Of a DNA stretch of 64,000 nucleotides, positions 51,249 to 63,700 are shown piece by piece. The first letter of the stretch is position 1, and every line of letters starts with the position of its first letter. The notes beneath the pieces were generated by a model. It was not told the DNA's origin and did not search any database. It was given only the letters and a program-made list of their open reading frames with translations. This DNA comes from Rapana venosa (Eukaryota; Mollusca; Gastropoda; Neogastropoda; Muricidae). The stretch is from assembly GCA_028751875.1 (NCBI GenBank), contig CM054135.1, positions 54,809,351 to 54,873,350 on the forward strand, written 5' to 3'. The position numbers and the translations under genes were made by a program.

Positions 51249-51441
51249 TCATGAGGCATGATGCTTCATCAGATTGATTTTCCCAATGAAACCAAACAAA
51301 GTTTCTGGGTCCTCCACGCAGACGTGCCTGTCCAGCCTGGGGAAGTTGAAGGAGAAATGACTGGTCATCTGTGGTGGTGGTGGCTGTGGGGCTAGTACGG
51401 CAACATATGCCTGTCCCTTGCATAGTTCCCATTCATAGCAT
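51249..51441 (-). CDS. Unassigned coding-like terminal exon
   Basis: The acceptor tatgctatttcag is followed by 1 nt, then 64 codons with stop TGA: CYEWELCKGQAYVAVLAPQ, a PPPP run, then MTSHFSFNFPRLDRH and a final GFIGKINLMKHHAS. The composition is protein-like (balanced, with Trp, Cys and an amphipathic end) and unlike the AT-rich surroundings. The required incoming phase (2) equals that of the prominin exons upstream on the same strand, so it may be an alternative last exon; it may also end an unrelated nested gene or be a pseudoexon. I do not recognise the domain. Confidence 0.4.
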
Positions 51442-51915
51442 CTGAAATAGCATACAACAATTTTAGTTTGGTACTTGACAGAAATTTTTGCATTCATTCA
51501 ATAAATTCTCCTGAAATGGTGACATATGCCTGTCCCTTGCACAGTTCCCATTCATAGCAACTGAAATACCAGATTACAATTTTAGTTTGGTACTTGATGA
51601 AAGAAACGTTTGTATTCACTCAATAAATTCTCCTGAAATACCAGATCACAATTTTAGTTTGGTACTTGATGAAAGAAACGTTTGTATTCACTCAATAAAT
51701 TATCCCGAAATACCAGATCACAATTTTAGTTTGGTACTTGATGACAGCAATATTCACTTTTATATATTAAAAAATTGTATCCACTTTTTTTTTTTTTTAA
51801 AAGAGAGAAAGAGTTGATGAAATTCTCTTTAGCTTGGTACTTGATGACATGGATATTTGTTTTTACTCAATACATTTTTTTCTGAAATACCAGACAACAA
51901 GTTTGCTTAGTACTG
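51403..51915 (-). repeat. 72-bp intronic tandem repeat that duplicates the edge of the adjacent exon
   Basis: Units with the core attttagtttggtacttgat recur at a 72-bp period (for example 51569, 51641, 51713), with a degenerate copy near 51840-51915. The first period is 119 bp because it carries about 47 bp of the exon edge. As a result 51522-51570 is a near-identical copy of 51403-51451, including the tttcag acceptor. Confidence 0.8.
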
Positions 51916-52065
51916 AAAAGTTTCATTAATTCTCCCACATCTTCTTCACTGATACACACTCAAAGACACATACATTTAAAAAAAAAAAAAAAGATAAACA
52001 ACCAAAAATCATTAAAGAAGGTTAGTGTCTAAAATTACTACCTCAGATTGCTTAAAACCACCATA

Positions 52066-52372
52066 TAATAATAATAATAATAATGTATGGAATTTATATA
52101 GCGCTGAATCAAGGGCAACTAATGTTAATAAGGGAGAAATGGGAAAACGAATAACAAACTTCACAAAGATCTTTGAGGGATGAAAGAGAGTAGTGATGGG
52201 AAAGAATGGCAAGGGCAAGACGGAGGAAAAGTTGGAAAGGGAGAGAAATAGGAAAAAAGGAAGATTTATAAAAAGTGTAAAAGTTTGGGGGTAAAACCAT
52301 AGCCACCTAGTGTCACCATTGAGCGTTTCCATGTCTTAACCATTCGTCCATAACTGCTGCAGCATTTCACCC
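52066..52372 (-). mobile_element. SINE with a different head and the type-2 tail
   Basis: On the reverse strand a weak tRNA-like head (ggacgaatggttaagacatg at about 52350) leads, after a CT-rich body, into gattcagcgctatataaatt ... (ATT)n. The same tail as some family A copies is thus used by an unrelated body. Confidence 0.6.
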
Positions 52373-54102
52373 AAATCAGATCTCAGATTAAATTTCAAAT
52401 CAAAATCCCTATCCACATGTTTCCTCCCAAATATTTCCTCATACATTATCAATAAAGGCTTAAAGGGTTATCTCCCTAGTACACATTTTTCTATGGCTGC
52501 TCCTCATAAGTGGGAGGACATGAAATTCATTGGACTGAATGCAATTGGACTAGCATGGTATGTGAAAAGAGAAAGATTGCGGTTGTTAACATTCCCCAAC
52601 AACTATACTGTCTAAATTACAACTTTCTAGGTTTCAAATTTCTTAAACTTTAATAATAATTTTTCTTTTTTCTTCCCCCCCCCCCCCAATTTCTTGAATT
52701 TTTATAAAGTCCCTGAAAACTTTATCTCTGACACCCATGCGCTGACAGGAACTTAAGAAGTTTTGTTTGATGACAGGTAGTATTGCAGATAGTATAAAAT
52801 ACAAATTTTCAAACTGAGAAGCAAGCCATAAATACAAGGTTTATATATGGAAAATATATTTTGTCAAACTAAAATAAGCTGTATGAAGTGAGATTATACA
52901 TGACAGGTGCTGAGGGCATGGAAGAATGCAGACAGGCTAATAGCATCTACAGATACACAAGCCATGGACATCATATAAGTCCATCACAAAACACAGAATG
53001 GAAAAAAAACACCACAAAAAACCCCAAATTACACTCAAAAAAAGGAGAAAGAGAAAAACAGATTGGAGGCTAGACTCCTGAACAGACCAGGGAACTGAGA
53101 AGAAATGGTAAAGTTTTATTTTCGGCAAAGTTAGAAGTAAAGCTAAAAGATAAAGAGAAGAGCATCACTCTCTGATTTTACGACACAGCTTCAGAAAGTT
53201 GATTCTGGTCTCAGTCTTTTACTTCATGAATTTTACTGGATTGTCTCCTTTAACTGACAAATTGCACTATTTGAAACAATGGCATGTTTTTTTATTTATT
53301 TTATTTTATTTTTTACTTGCTTTTATTTTTCTGCTAAAAGCACACATAGCACTAGTACATTCTACACTAGCTCTTAGACAAAACTGTTTGACTGGTTTTT
53401 ACGTTTTTTTGCTTTGCTTTATTTTAATGATAATGGGATATCAGAAGAAAAACTAAAACAGGAAAAAGTCACTACAATAGTCTCTGATCACAGCAATTTA
53501 ACCAAAATCCCTTAAAGGTTAGAACAAATGCCAAAATGTATGTGTGAAATCAGCATCAGTTTCTGCAAGATAATGACTTGTACTTCTGAAAAGAATGCAG
53601 CTACATTTTGTGCAAAATTTCAACTTTAATACTTGATAGATGAATACATTGGTACATAAGGCAATGTTGTCTTGTATGCACTTAAATGCCACTTTGAATT
53701 TTGTAACTGAAGCATTCTGGATTCTTGACCTCAAAATGAAAATTCATTCAGTTCTAGAACGTTATTATCAACAAGAAACAAGAGCACGCAAACCCAAGTA
53801 TGTTACATAAAGAAAGAAAAAAACCTTCCCATCGAAACACGTAGCATTAAAAAAACCCACCAAAAAACCCCTCTTTCCTATAACAGAACATTTTGTTTAA
53901 CATGTACATCGAACACTAGACAGAAACACCCACTGAAACAACCCCAAACAGCCATGGCTTCAGCACTCGGAATGTAGTCAGGGAAATGTGCGGAGCACTG
54001 CACCAGTCAAGAGGAGGGAGGCCACAGGCAGGTACGTTAATAAGCATGTGGCAGACACACACTACCCGTGTCATGATAAACGGCACACTACCAACCAGCG
54101 AT
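52373..54102. other. AT-rich; probably includes 3' UTR of the prominin-like gene
   Basis: Follows the TAG at 54103-54105. Several minus-strand AATAAA-type hexamers around 53290-53310, none convincing. Confidence 0.4.
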
Positions 54103-54421
54103 CTAATAATCACCATTGGGAACGTCCCCATATCCCACAGAGTTAGTAGGATACCGGGGTGCTGAATAGGGGGCCATTGGATTCCGCCAGTCCCCACTAG
54201 TATAGGCAGGAGGGTTTATCTCACCACGGCCGTCAGGGTGAGCTCCGTAGGGCGGCGGGTAGGGCTTGTCGTAGGGGTCGTGGTTGTAGCCCCTGTTGAC
54301 AGCGCCCCCTTTATAGTTGGGGTACTCGGCAGCCATCCGGGTCTCTTCTTGGTAGCCGCTGTTTGCCACGCCCTCTCTGCCTTGTCCGCGCTGCGGGGAG
54401 GCGTGCCCAGATTGCTGTCGG
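54103..54421 (-). CDS. PROM1-like: Prominin-like terminal exon: Pro/Tyr-rich cytoplasmic tail
   Basis: The acceptor is tttctctccctgcacag. The exon has 1 nt completing the split codon, 105 codons and TAG. The tail is soluble and low-complexity: 15 Pro and 12 Tyr in 105 residues, beginning RQQSGHASPQRGQ and ending GYGDVPNGDY. It holds two PPxY motifs, PPPY and PPAY, which are ligands for WW domains such as those of Nedd4-type ubiquitin ligases. GC content is clearly higher than in the flanking AT-rich DNA, as expected for a real exon. Confidence 0.8.
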
Positions 54422-57400
54422 CTGTGCAGGGAGAGAAAGGACAATGAGAATTTACTACAGAGAGAAAAAACAACAACCATAGATATCTTTTGATAGATAT
54501 CCCGTGAAATTAACCCCGTGAAAGACATCCAGTAAAAATCACCTACTAAAAGGCATCCAATAAAAATGAGCCATTTAAGACGTCTAATGAAAATCATCCA
54601 TGTAAGACATTTAATGAAAATTGCCAAAGAAAGACATTCAATGACGTTCACCCATGAAAGGTATCCAATGAAAATTACGTGTGAAAGACCCAAACAAAAT
54701 TACCCAAATCATGACTTGGACATACAACTCTAAACTTATCTTTTCCAAAATGTGCCAGATTATCTTTCGGTCCTGGTGGTAAATATGCTGAGAGAGCACA
54801 AGTAACCAAACTCATAGCGACAGAGAAGGAACCCCAGTTCCTACATCATGCCCATTAGCAGAATTGATCACTTCTGCAAGTTTCCTTCTGACTTCCAAAA
54901 TATAAAGAAAAAAAAAGAAACACTATAACCACTCACAGAAAATAGTCATGGTTTAATTGTGGATGAGAGCTCCTAACGTTCTTGTTAAAGTTTGGCTTGA
55001 GCATTACTCCCCGGGGAGAGCAGCCCAAATTTCACGCAGAGAAATCTTGTGACTTAAAGTGGTATAATAGATAAATACTGGGCGAAGCTCGCAGCCTGAA
55101 ATTTGTAGGTCTAATTTTTGGTGTTACATAACATCGGAATGCTGGTAGTTCACATCCAACCACCACTATGCTTAAGAAAGACGACTGACCTGACATCAAA
55201 ACTTGGCGCACACAGCTTAACTACTGATGCAACATGTGAAATATTATTTACTAATATGCTATTGTCAGAAAATGGTCGTCTTTCCAAAAAACAATCAATA
55301 ATTTTTTGGCAGGTCTAAAACACCAGTGGAAAGCACCACACCCAACTGAAATGAAGGCATTACGGTCAAGCTGTAACAGGAACAAATTTGGACACTTTGC
55401 AACACAAGACTACTTTTTCTGAAAAAAACCATTATGATGATGCTATCATGTTGTTTCAAAAGGCCAATGTTAATGTCCTGACAATGATATAACTGTGCTC
55501 CCTTCTCTCTAAAAGATACATACATGACTCATGTCTGAGCCACATGAGTGAATACAGTTAAGTATGGATATTGTTTGGCAGACAGACAGGCTGAGGGTTG
55601 TTGATCATTATTATGAAAATCCAAAGCAATGACATAAAGTAGCTCGAAAAAATAATACTAATAATAATCTTATCAGCATGACGCAAATATTTTATATTAA
55701 CAATCATTCTAACACATGCAAAGTCATATCAAAACTACCATACTACCGTAGATTAACGATCATTTTATTCTGCCTATCAGCAGCACAGTTATCATCAAGA
55801 AATTTAGAAGAAAATGATTGATTTAAACATCTAAAACATATGAATGTGCACACACATACAAACAAGAATTTCTCCATTTGAGATAATAAAGTATTTGTAA
55901 TAATATGTATTTGCATACACTCACACACTCAGATACTGCAATGATAAGTGCCCACACCCACCTCCTCCCCAACCACACACACACACACAGTACATAATTG
56001 TATACACACACAAATGCTATGGGAGCAACCCCAAAACACCAAAGTAATCAAACAGTCAAACATAAGAAGCAACCAAACTGCCCACTATCTCTTCCTATCC
56101 AGCAGCATACAACCATAAACCAGAGAAAAAGAGGCCATCTATTTGCCAAAAAACAACAACACTCTGCTATCAAATACTACAGGACAAATTGAGACAAAAA
56201 CAATGAGTAGAATACTGTTTTCAGTTAAAGATATAACAGCAACAGAAGACACCTTTTTTTTTTAGGCAGAGGAACAAATTGGAAACTGGAGTGTTTGGTA
56301 TTCTCATCACAGGACAGAAATAAGATGAGAAAAAAGTCATGAAGCGGAATGAGAAAAATAAAGAAGAAAAAAATAGTATAAAAAAATAATTTCAGTTGTC
56401 TTTATCTACTCATATCTCAGTTGTGTGCAATGGTTGAATAACGTTGTTTTAAAGAGAATAACTAAATATTGAAAATAATGGAATGCTAGTAATATGTAAT
56501 CACACTTGCATGCCATGGTAGAATATGAACATAAGAGGATGACTACTATTCTAAATAATGAAATTGTGGTACTTTGTCATCTGGTTGCACTAACTTCTCT
56601 TTTCAAGATGACCATTTACTTTATTTCTTGGCTTTTGTCCACTTCTGGACAGGGCAATCAATTTTTTTTTTAAATTGCACTTTACCTGGAACGTCTGGTT
56701 ATAACTTGCCAAACCATGTGTAGGCATGTAGCGCTCTATAAATTCCATGTATTATTATTATTATGTACATTTACACTACGTGTGTGTGTGTGCTTTTCCA
56801 GTCATTTCATTCAAGCAAGAATATACAGAGATACCTAACAGCACACATTTGCCTGAAACTCTCCCCCTTTTTCTTTCAAACAAGACTAAGGGCTGCAGTA
56901 GACGTGCTTCCTGCAAGTAAAGGGGCTTCAACTTTACTCTGAAATTTTCCTCACACACTGCATGCACACAGTTATACATACTCAATGCCATGAGACAGAG
57001 AGGGTATTTTACAATATACACAGGCATGTCTGAATCAGGGAAAGAGAGAGAGGAAACAGACGTGTTTTAAAAACAAAGGGTTTTTTGGGGTGTTCATTTG
57101 AGAGAGAAGGAACTTTAAATGGTTCCTTTACAGAGCTTTACTTCATCAAGAAAATCAGCAGCATGACATATGCTTCAAAAGACTATGCTTGCTTTTAAAT
57201 AGTTCTGGACACTTTCCAGCTAAACTCTGCACCTATCAGCTCCAATTATACTTCTTGTTGACAGTATTAAATGAGCCACAGATCTTCTCACAAAATCACA
57301 ACAACTTCACACAATAAAAAAACAACAACAAACAAATCAGTTTTCAAGTCTTACTCTTCACACTTCTGTATTTTACAGTTCAAATCTCTAATATGTTTTT

Positions 57401-57677
57401 TCCCTATTGGTTGACTGGAATACAATGATGCACAATTTTGTTGTAAGTCATAAACACTCATAAATTAACTTTGGAAGCAAGCATCAATTGCCTCTACAAC
57501 AGCAAACCTTAAAAAACTCATTTTCTGGTGAGACTAAAATTAGAGAGGCAACAGAAATATAACGGAGAAACAAACTGTTACCACTAGTAGATAAACAATG
57601 ATCAAGCTGGAACAGAATGCAGATGCCAAAGGAAGGAAAAAGGAATAGATATAAATATTAAAAGAAAGATTACTGGG

Positions 57678-57708
<31 letters not shown>

Positions 57709-60700
57709 GGGAAGTTATAATTGCCACACAGAATAATAAGTTAGACAAACACTGAAAAGTACAAGCAGCAAATTCCAAAGAAAATTACAAATAGGACTGA
57801 AATTAGGGACCCCCCCACCCCCCCCCATACACAGACAAAATACTGTTGCTGACCCCAAAGTTCCAGCTGAAAGGAAGAGAATTTCTGTTGGCGAAAAAAA
57901 GGTTTACTCAGGGAGAGAAAATTTGCCACCTGAAATTGATTATTGGAAAGAAAAAAAAAGACGGGAATATTTGCTGTCAACATAATGTAATTTCACTTCA
58001 TACACTGACTGGGATAGCAACCACACTGAGCAGATTCTTTTTAAAAAGAAAATCTCAGGGAAGTAGACCATTACCATCTATCGTTTGCTTTATGGCTTTA
58101 GATAAGTTAAATTTCTTTTTTTCCAGATTTTTTTTTCCAGTCACAATTTTTAAAACACACACAAACACACATTTTTGATTCCTTAGTAACACACCTTTGA
58201 TTTGAAAAAAAAAATTTTAAGAAAATAAATCATGACCTTACTTTTCTCTCATTTCATCTCAGTAATAAAATTCAAGAGCAAGGTTCCTAAAACGCAGGTC
58301 CATCCCCTAAAAGTTATCTCTAAAAATGCAGGTGTACATTATGAGAAGCCTAAAACTGAAAGCTTTGGTGAGAAAAATTTAAAGGAATCGACTGTTCGCA
58401 ATGCTTCCAAAGGCAAAGTAGTATGCATCTTTTGAGCACTACTTCTATCATCAAACCTTTTTGCAATGTCTCTGTAGCACAAACTGTTGGTGATTCTTCT
58501 GCACACAGCAGTTTATCTGTTTATTCAGCTTCTGAAGCCAAAATCACTGTTGTAATACTTCTCACCTGCCATCTGCTTCAAAATAAATTAACCTCTTAAC
58601 TGCCCAGTGCAAGTGCACCCTATATGCCGGGGAATAAAATTTGTATGTACCACTTGCTATGTTCATATCCCTCTTACTCAGAAATTACTACATGAATAAT
58701 CCTGATAGTCTACCCAATGACAGTATATATATCAGAGATTACTTCGAGGCAAGCTCAAATTAGTTAGCATGATGTTTCAATGCGAAAATATAATTAAAAT
58801 GTAAAAAATCGGCAAAAAAATACACTTTCCTCATCACCACTTTTATTCTGAGTACCCCCCATCTCAATAATGGCAAACATAAGTCCAGGCCAAATCTCAT
58901 TCTTTTTTTTTTTTAAATGCACGATCTCCTGAATAATACACGATCGTTTTCAACATTGTCAGGTAAATCTTAAGTTTTATTTGCCACTTTTTCCGCTGTG
59001 TAAAGTTATTGATACCTTCAACAATAAGTGTCAGCCATTTTGAACAAGAACTGCCTAAGGTTTCATGCATAAAAACACAAAATACGAGCTAAAAAGCGAT
59101 CATTTTTGCCACAATTTTTGCAGCTAGATGTTGCCAAGCAACAGGAGAGTGACCTCCACTAATTTTGAAGTTCTTTCCCTTTAACTGTAGTCAAGGAAGC
59201 TGGCTTGTTTACTTCGGTTGACACCCCGGAAATTTTCTGGGTTATAGGCGTATAGGGTGCACGTTTAGCTCCGGAAAATTTCTGGGGTAAGGCAGTCTAG
59301 TGGTTAACCTGTGCATTCCAAATCACAAGTTCTCATCAAGCTGTATCATTTACTTACAAGTTTCCCACTTGTGTACTTTTGCTGCTTTATTTACATCAGA
59401 TGGATTGGCGCCAACGGCTTGAACTGCGTGCTTTATTTTAGGACGAGCATCACCTTTCTTGGTTTACTTGTTCACCCCTTCATTAACCCAGACCATCAAT
59501 TCTTAGGGTAACATGTTCATGCATATTGTCATAAGCTATTGTCACGGTGTTAAATATTGAGAATTTCTTTCCACAGAGAACACATTCATTCACCTTTTCA
59601 TAAAAAGCAAAACTCTCCAAGCAAAATTTGTGTTGGAAGAGGAAAGACAGGGCATTAATGCTTCTGCAACCAAAACAGAGCTTGCTTATGATGTTTCCAT
59701 TGCCAAAATGGTTTGCTACTGCAATCCCTTTTCACCCAGGTGTACATGCTGCCAACACTTCTTTGGTCAAAACTATGCAGTTGTGATGGTTCCATAACCA
59801 GCAGTGCTTGTTAGCAATACTCCTGTTGCAAAATTAAACTTTCTCACCATACTTCTACTGTCAAAATTAAAACTAACTCGCCATACTTCTGCAAGCAAAA
59901 ATGAGCAACAACTTGTGTAAATTGTTTCAGCAGCCAAACCACTCTTCTCTGCAAAGCTGCCATAACCAAAGCTGCGTTCCTTTGCCGGGGTTCTATACTC
60001 AGTTACATTGTAAAAAAAAATTTTAAAAAAACCCCCCCAGCTGAAAACCAGTCTGCTCTGTGGTAAACATACCCTAGTCCCTAGTAGGTCCGCTACTGAC
60101 AGAGTGTAGTGCCAGCAGGGTGAGAGTTAGCAAAGACACAGAGAGAGAGAGAGCAGCCAAGACTAAGGAAGGGCCCCCACAGCCGGGATGTCAGGATAAA
60201 ATGACACACAACAGATCAACTACAGCTTTGCCAGGGGCTTTGCCTGGCCACTACACAGCAAGGGAGAAGAAAACAGAAACATAAGCAGTTCCCCACACCT
60301 ACCTACAGGACAACAACCTGGGTATAACCCTCATGCAAAGGAGGAATTGAATGTCCACCATATACTGAAACAAGGAAAACAAACAATTCAATGCTCTGAA
60401 CAATCCCATGCAGTGCATTCATTGCCTAGGGTTCTGTTCCTTGCTTTAGAGAAGATACGACAGTTGCTCAGTTGAGATGCAAATCAACAGGACACTGTCC
60501 CTTCCCTGTGTGCAGCACCTTAAATGGATATTGTCTGTCATATGTATGACACTGCTTCCTTCCAATGTAAAGGCATTTTCAATTATCCCTGATGCAGGCC
60601 TAACATGCTGGAAACAAAATAATGTCTTGTGGATGGAAATTTAAAATCCTGCGGCTTAAAGCTAACTGGAAATAACATCTTGCCCTCAGGCAACTTTGTC

Positions 60701-63700
60701 TGAAATGACGATCTACCATTGGTGCTTGGGACCAAGCTGTTTGCAGAAACCAAAAGCAGTTTTGGGTTTAAGCTCTGAAAAAAGTTTCTAGCACTAGACA
60801 TAAATCTTTTAATCACCTGTGCTAGATAGAATTTTGTATGACTGAATAAGCTGATACAATAAACTAAATGCCTCCATAATTTCTTGTGTATCAATCCTTT
60901 TTCTTGTGTTTTGTTCTGGAAACCTGGACACAAATGACTCAAAATGTGGATCCCACAATTGCAAGTGTTGATGTCTGCAGGAAAGCCTCTCTATGCTACC
61001 CAGATTTTGCTAAATCATGATGACAGCTAAACTTTGGAAAGAAAGAAAGAGCAAGAAGGGAAAGGGAAAACAAACGGAGGGAATGTGGTGTTAAAAGAAA
61101 AGGCAGGCAAAGTCACTGTTGGCCCACTTCCTGAACTACACTTTGAACCTACCAGTGCAGGTTCCAAGCCTCAGGTCCTTTAAAAAATGTCCATCACATA
61201 TGCCATCTTGGGCGATAGGTATTTCAATTGTTGTACAGATGAAGTTGATTTAAAAAAAAAAAAAAGAAAGAAAGAGAAAGACGAAGAACAGCTACAGAAG
61301 CACACTGGCAAACCAACCACTGCGTCAAGATACTGGCCTCCTTTTCTATGTTTATCAGCAGTCTGAACATCTGACATTTTGTGCCAGACACCATGACACT
61401 CTCCTTCCCACCCTTCTTTTCCAACCTTAGACTGTGTATTCCTATTTCGTGCATTTCACTGAACAACACATGGTAACAAACAGGACACAGGGGAAGGACA
61501 CAGTGACAAACAGTTAAAGGGAGCAAACCTGTTCAGTGGAATGCCGTCTTGCTTTCCTTCCTCATACAGGCTGAAATTCCTGCGGGCCCAACAGGTATTG
61601 TCAACATTTACACGTCAACAGTATCATCAACACACACGTCAACAACACACACTTCCTACTATTACTGGGATACTGTCTTGACAATCAGCAAATAAACAGA
61701 TATCAAAACAGTATCAAAGTCTTGAAAAAAAAAGGGAAGAAGAGGGCGAATTCTGAAATGTGTTTAATACAACTTTTAGAAGTGGAAACAGGTATGCTGA
61801 TGGACGGGGAAAAGAATCTACTGTCTCACACATGTGAGAAGATAGCTGGAAATAAAAAAGAAAAAGAAAAGAAAAATACATTTGCCGAAACAAAGCATAC
61901 AGTAAAGCTTTTACTACAGACTCCAGCAAAGGTCCTATGAGAATCCTGCACCCAGGGCTGTTCTAAATACATACATGTAGGAGCAGATGACAAAATTTAA
62001 AAAACCGCATACACACGCATAAATTAAAATGAAAAAAAAGCGCTTTGATTTGTTGCTTTACAAGATTCAGAGCTCTATAAATTCCATACATTATCATTAT
62101 TATTATGTAGGTATTTCTCTTAGCAGGATCTTCCACTATGTTTCTAAATTTTGCCCACTTGGGAGCTGATTCAAAGAAGAATGAAAAACAAACAAACTGC
62201 AACTGCTGATCTCTACAGAGGTCGAAGGGATTTTCAAAACCTCAAGGAGCACTGGAACCCACGGTCCAAACTCCACACTTGTCTTCATCTCTTCTGCGCT
62301 GACACCTAAGGAAGCAACTTTTCATTCCCACAGCCCAGTTAGAAACAGTCAGCGAAAGCAACCTCCACCCCAATTTTGCCACTGGTTATGAGTCCCTTCA
62401 GCTTCAGTACTGATCTGTCCTTTACTATTTCCAGTTGTTTAAGAGAATACGCTCTGTATGCAAGGCAAGGCAAATGCTTTTATTTCGAGGATAATGAAAT
62501 AAGCATCTGTGTGCTTTTTTTACATCCATCCCCCACACTTGCTGGGATGCTGTAGACATAAAAAGCTACGTTGAAGACTTCAGAGTTGAGATGGGTATAC
62601 ACAGGGGTGCATATGAGATCCTGACTCTTGACTGAATAATTTGGAGAAGGGGGGCGGGGGTAGGAGGTGGGAGCTGAGATGCTGTGACAAATATTGACTT
62701 CTGTACATCTGTTTATCAAGTGAGATCTTGGATCTGAGGGCTTTCTTTCAGGTATACCGCATCACAATTACACATTTTGGCAGTTGTATTTTTATACATT
62801 CTACACATTACATAATACCTTCATCTACATATGATTTTGATTTGTAGTTCAGCCAACTGCTAGGGGCCATGCAAGATCTAAAAATGAATCTCCATGACAA
62901 TGGGCATCATACATGCACCCATGTCAAAGAAACTTTTTTTTTCTTCACAAAATGAGTCACAAAAATTGATACTATTTAATTTTCACCCTTTCATTTGCGG
63001 AGAATAACAAAAGCCGGAAAGCCTGTAGCTTATTATACCTTGACTAAAAAAAATCAAAAGCAAATACACAAACAAACAAAAACTTAACAAACTCACTGGA
63101 CTGCTTTAAAACAAAGCAAAAACAAACTGATTCCTGTGTTGCTTTTACAACAAACAGCTTAAAAAATCTGTCTGTTGTTTTTATCTCTGCTAACACACAG
63201 TGGGAGTTGTATATCAGAAAAGTGACTCATTTTGAGAAGGACAACCCACAACCATATAAAATGGACTAAAATGAATCAAATAAAAAGGTAACTACATTAA
63301 AAAAAGACAAGAAAAGGAATTGGTATACCATGCCAATCAGTAAAGAAATCTATAAGGCATTTTTCCCCCTCAAAAACCAAGCATAGTACTCTAGATTATT
63401 GTATAATGAAATGATAAAATATCTGTAACTGTTAAAACAACCTTCACAATGATGCCATCTTTTGACGTTCACCTCACACATACCAGCACACCCTATTTCC
63501 CCAAGACTATGAACTGGCAAACAATAACACAAATAACACACCCAAACAATAACACAAATAACACACCCAAACAATAACACAAATAACACACCCAGCCCAG
63601 CCTTATGCATCGTAACTGAAACCCTGAACTGTCCGATACAAAAATAATAAAATTCATATCATTTCTGTAAAACTTATCAAAGCCCTCACACCTGCAACAT

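Larger units (their letters stand above)
54422..61528 (-). other. Intron of the prominin-like gene (7.1 kb)
   Basis: It holds the piggyBac-like MITE (58588-59307), a SINE tail (56728-56765), a poly-G run (57683-57706) and AT-rich unique DNA. No further exon could be supported, but small cassette exons would be easy to miss. Confidence 0.6.
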
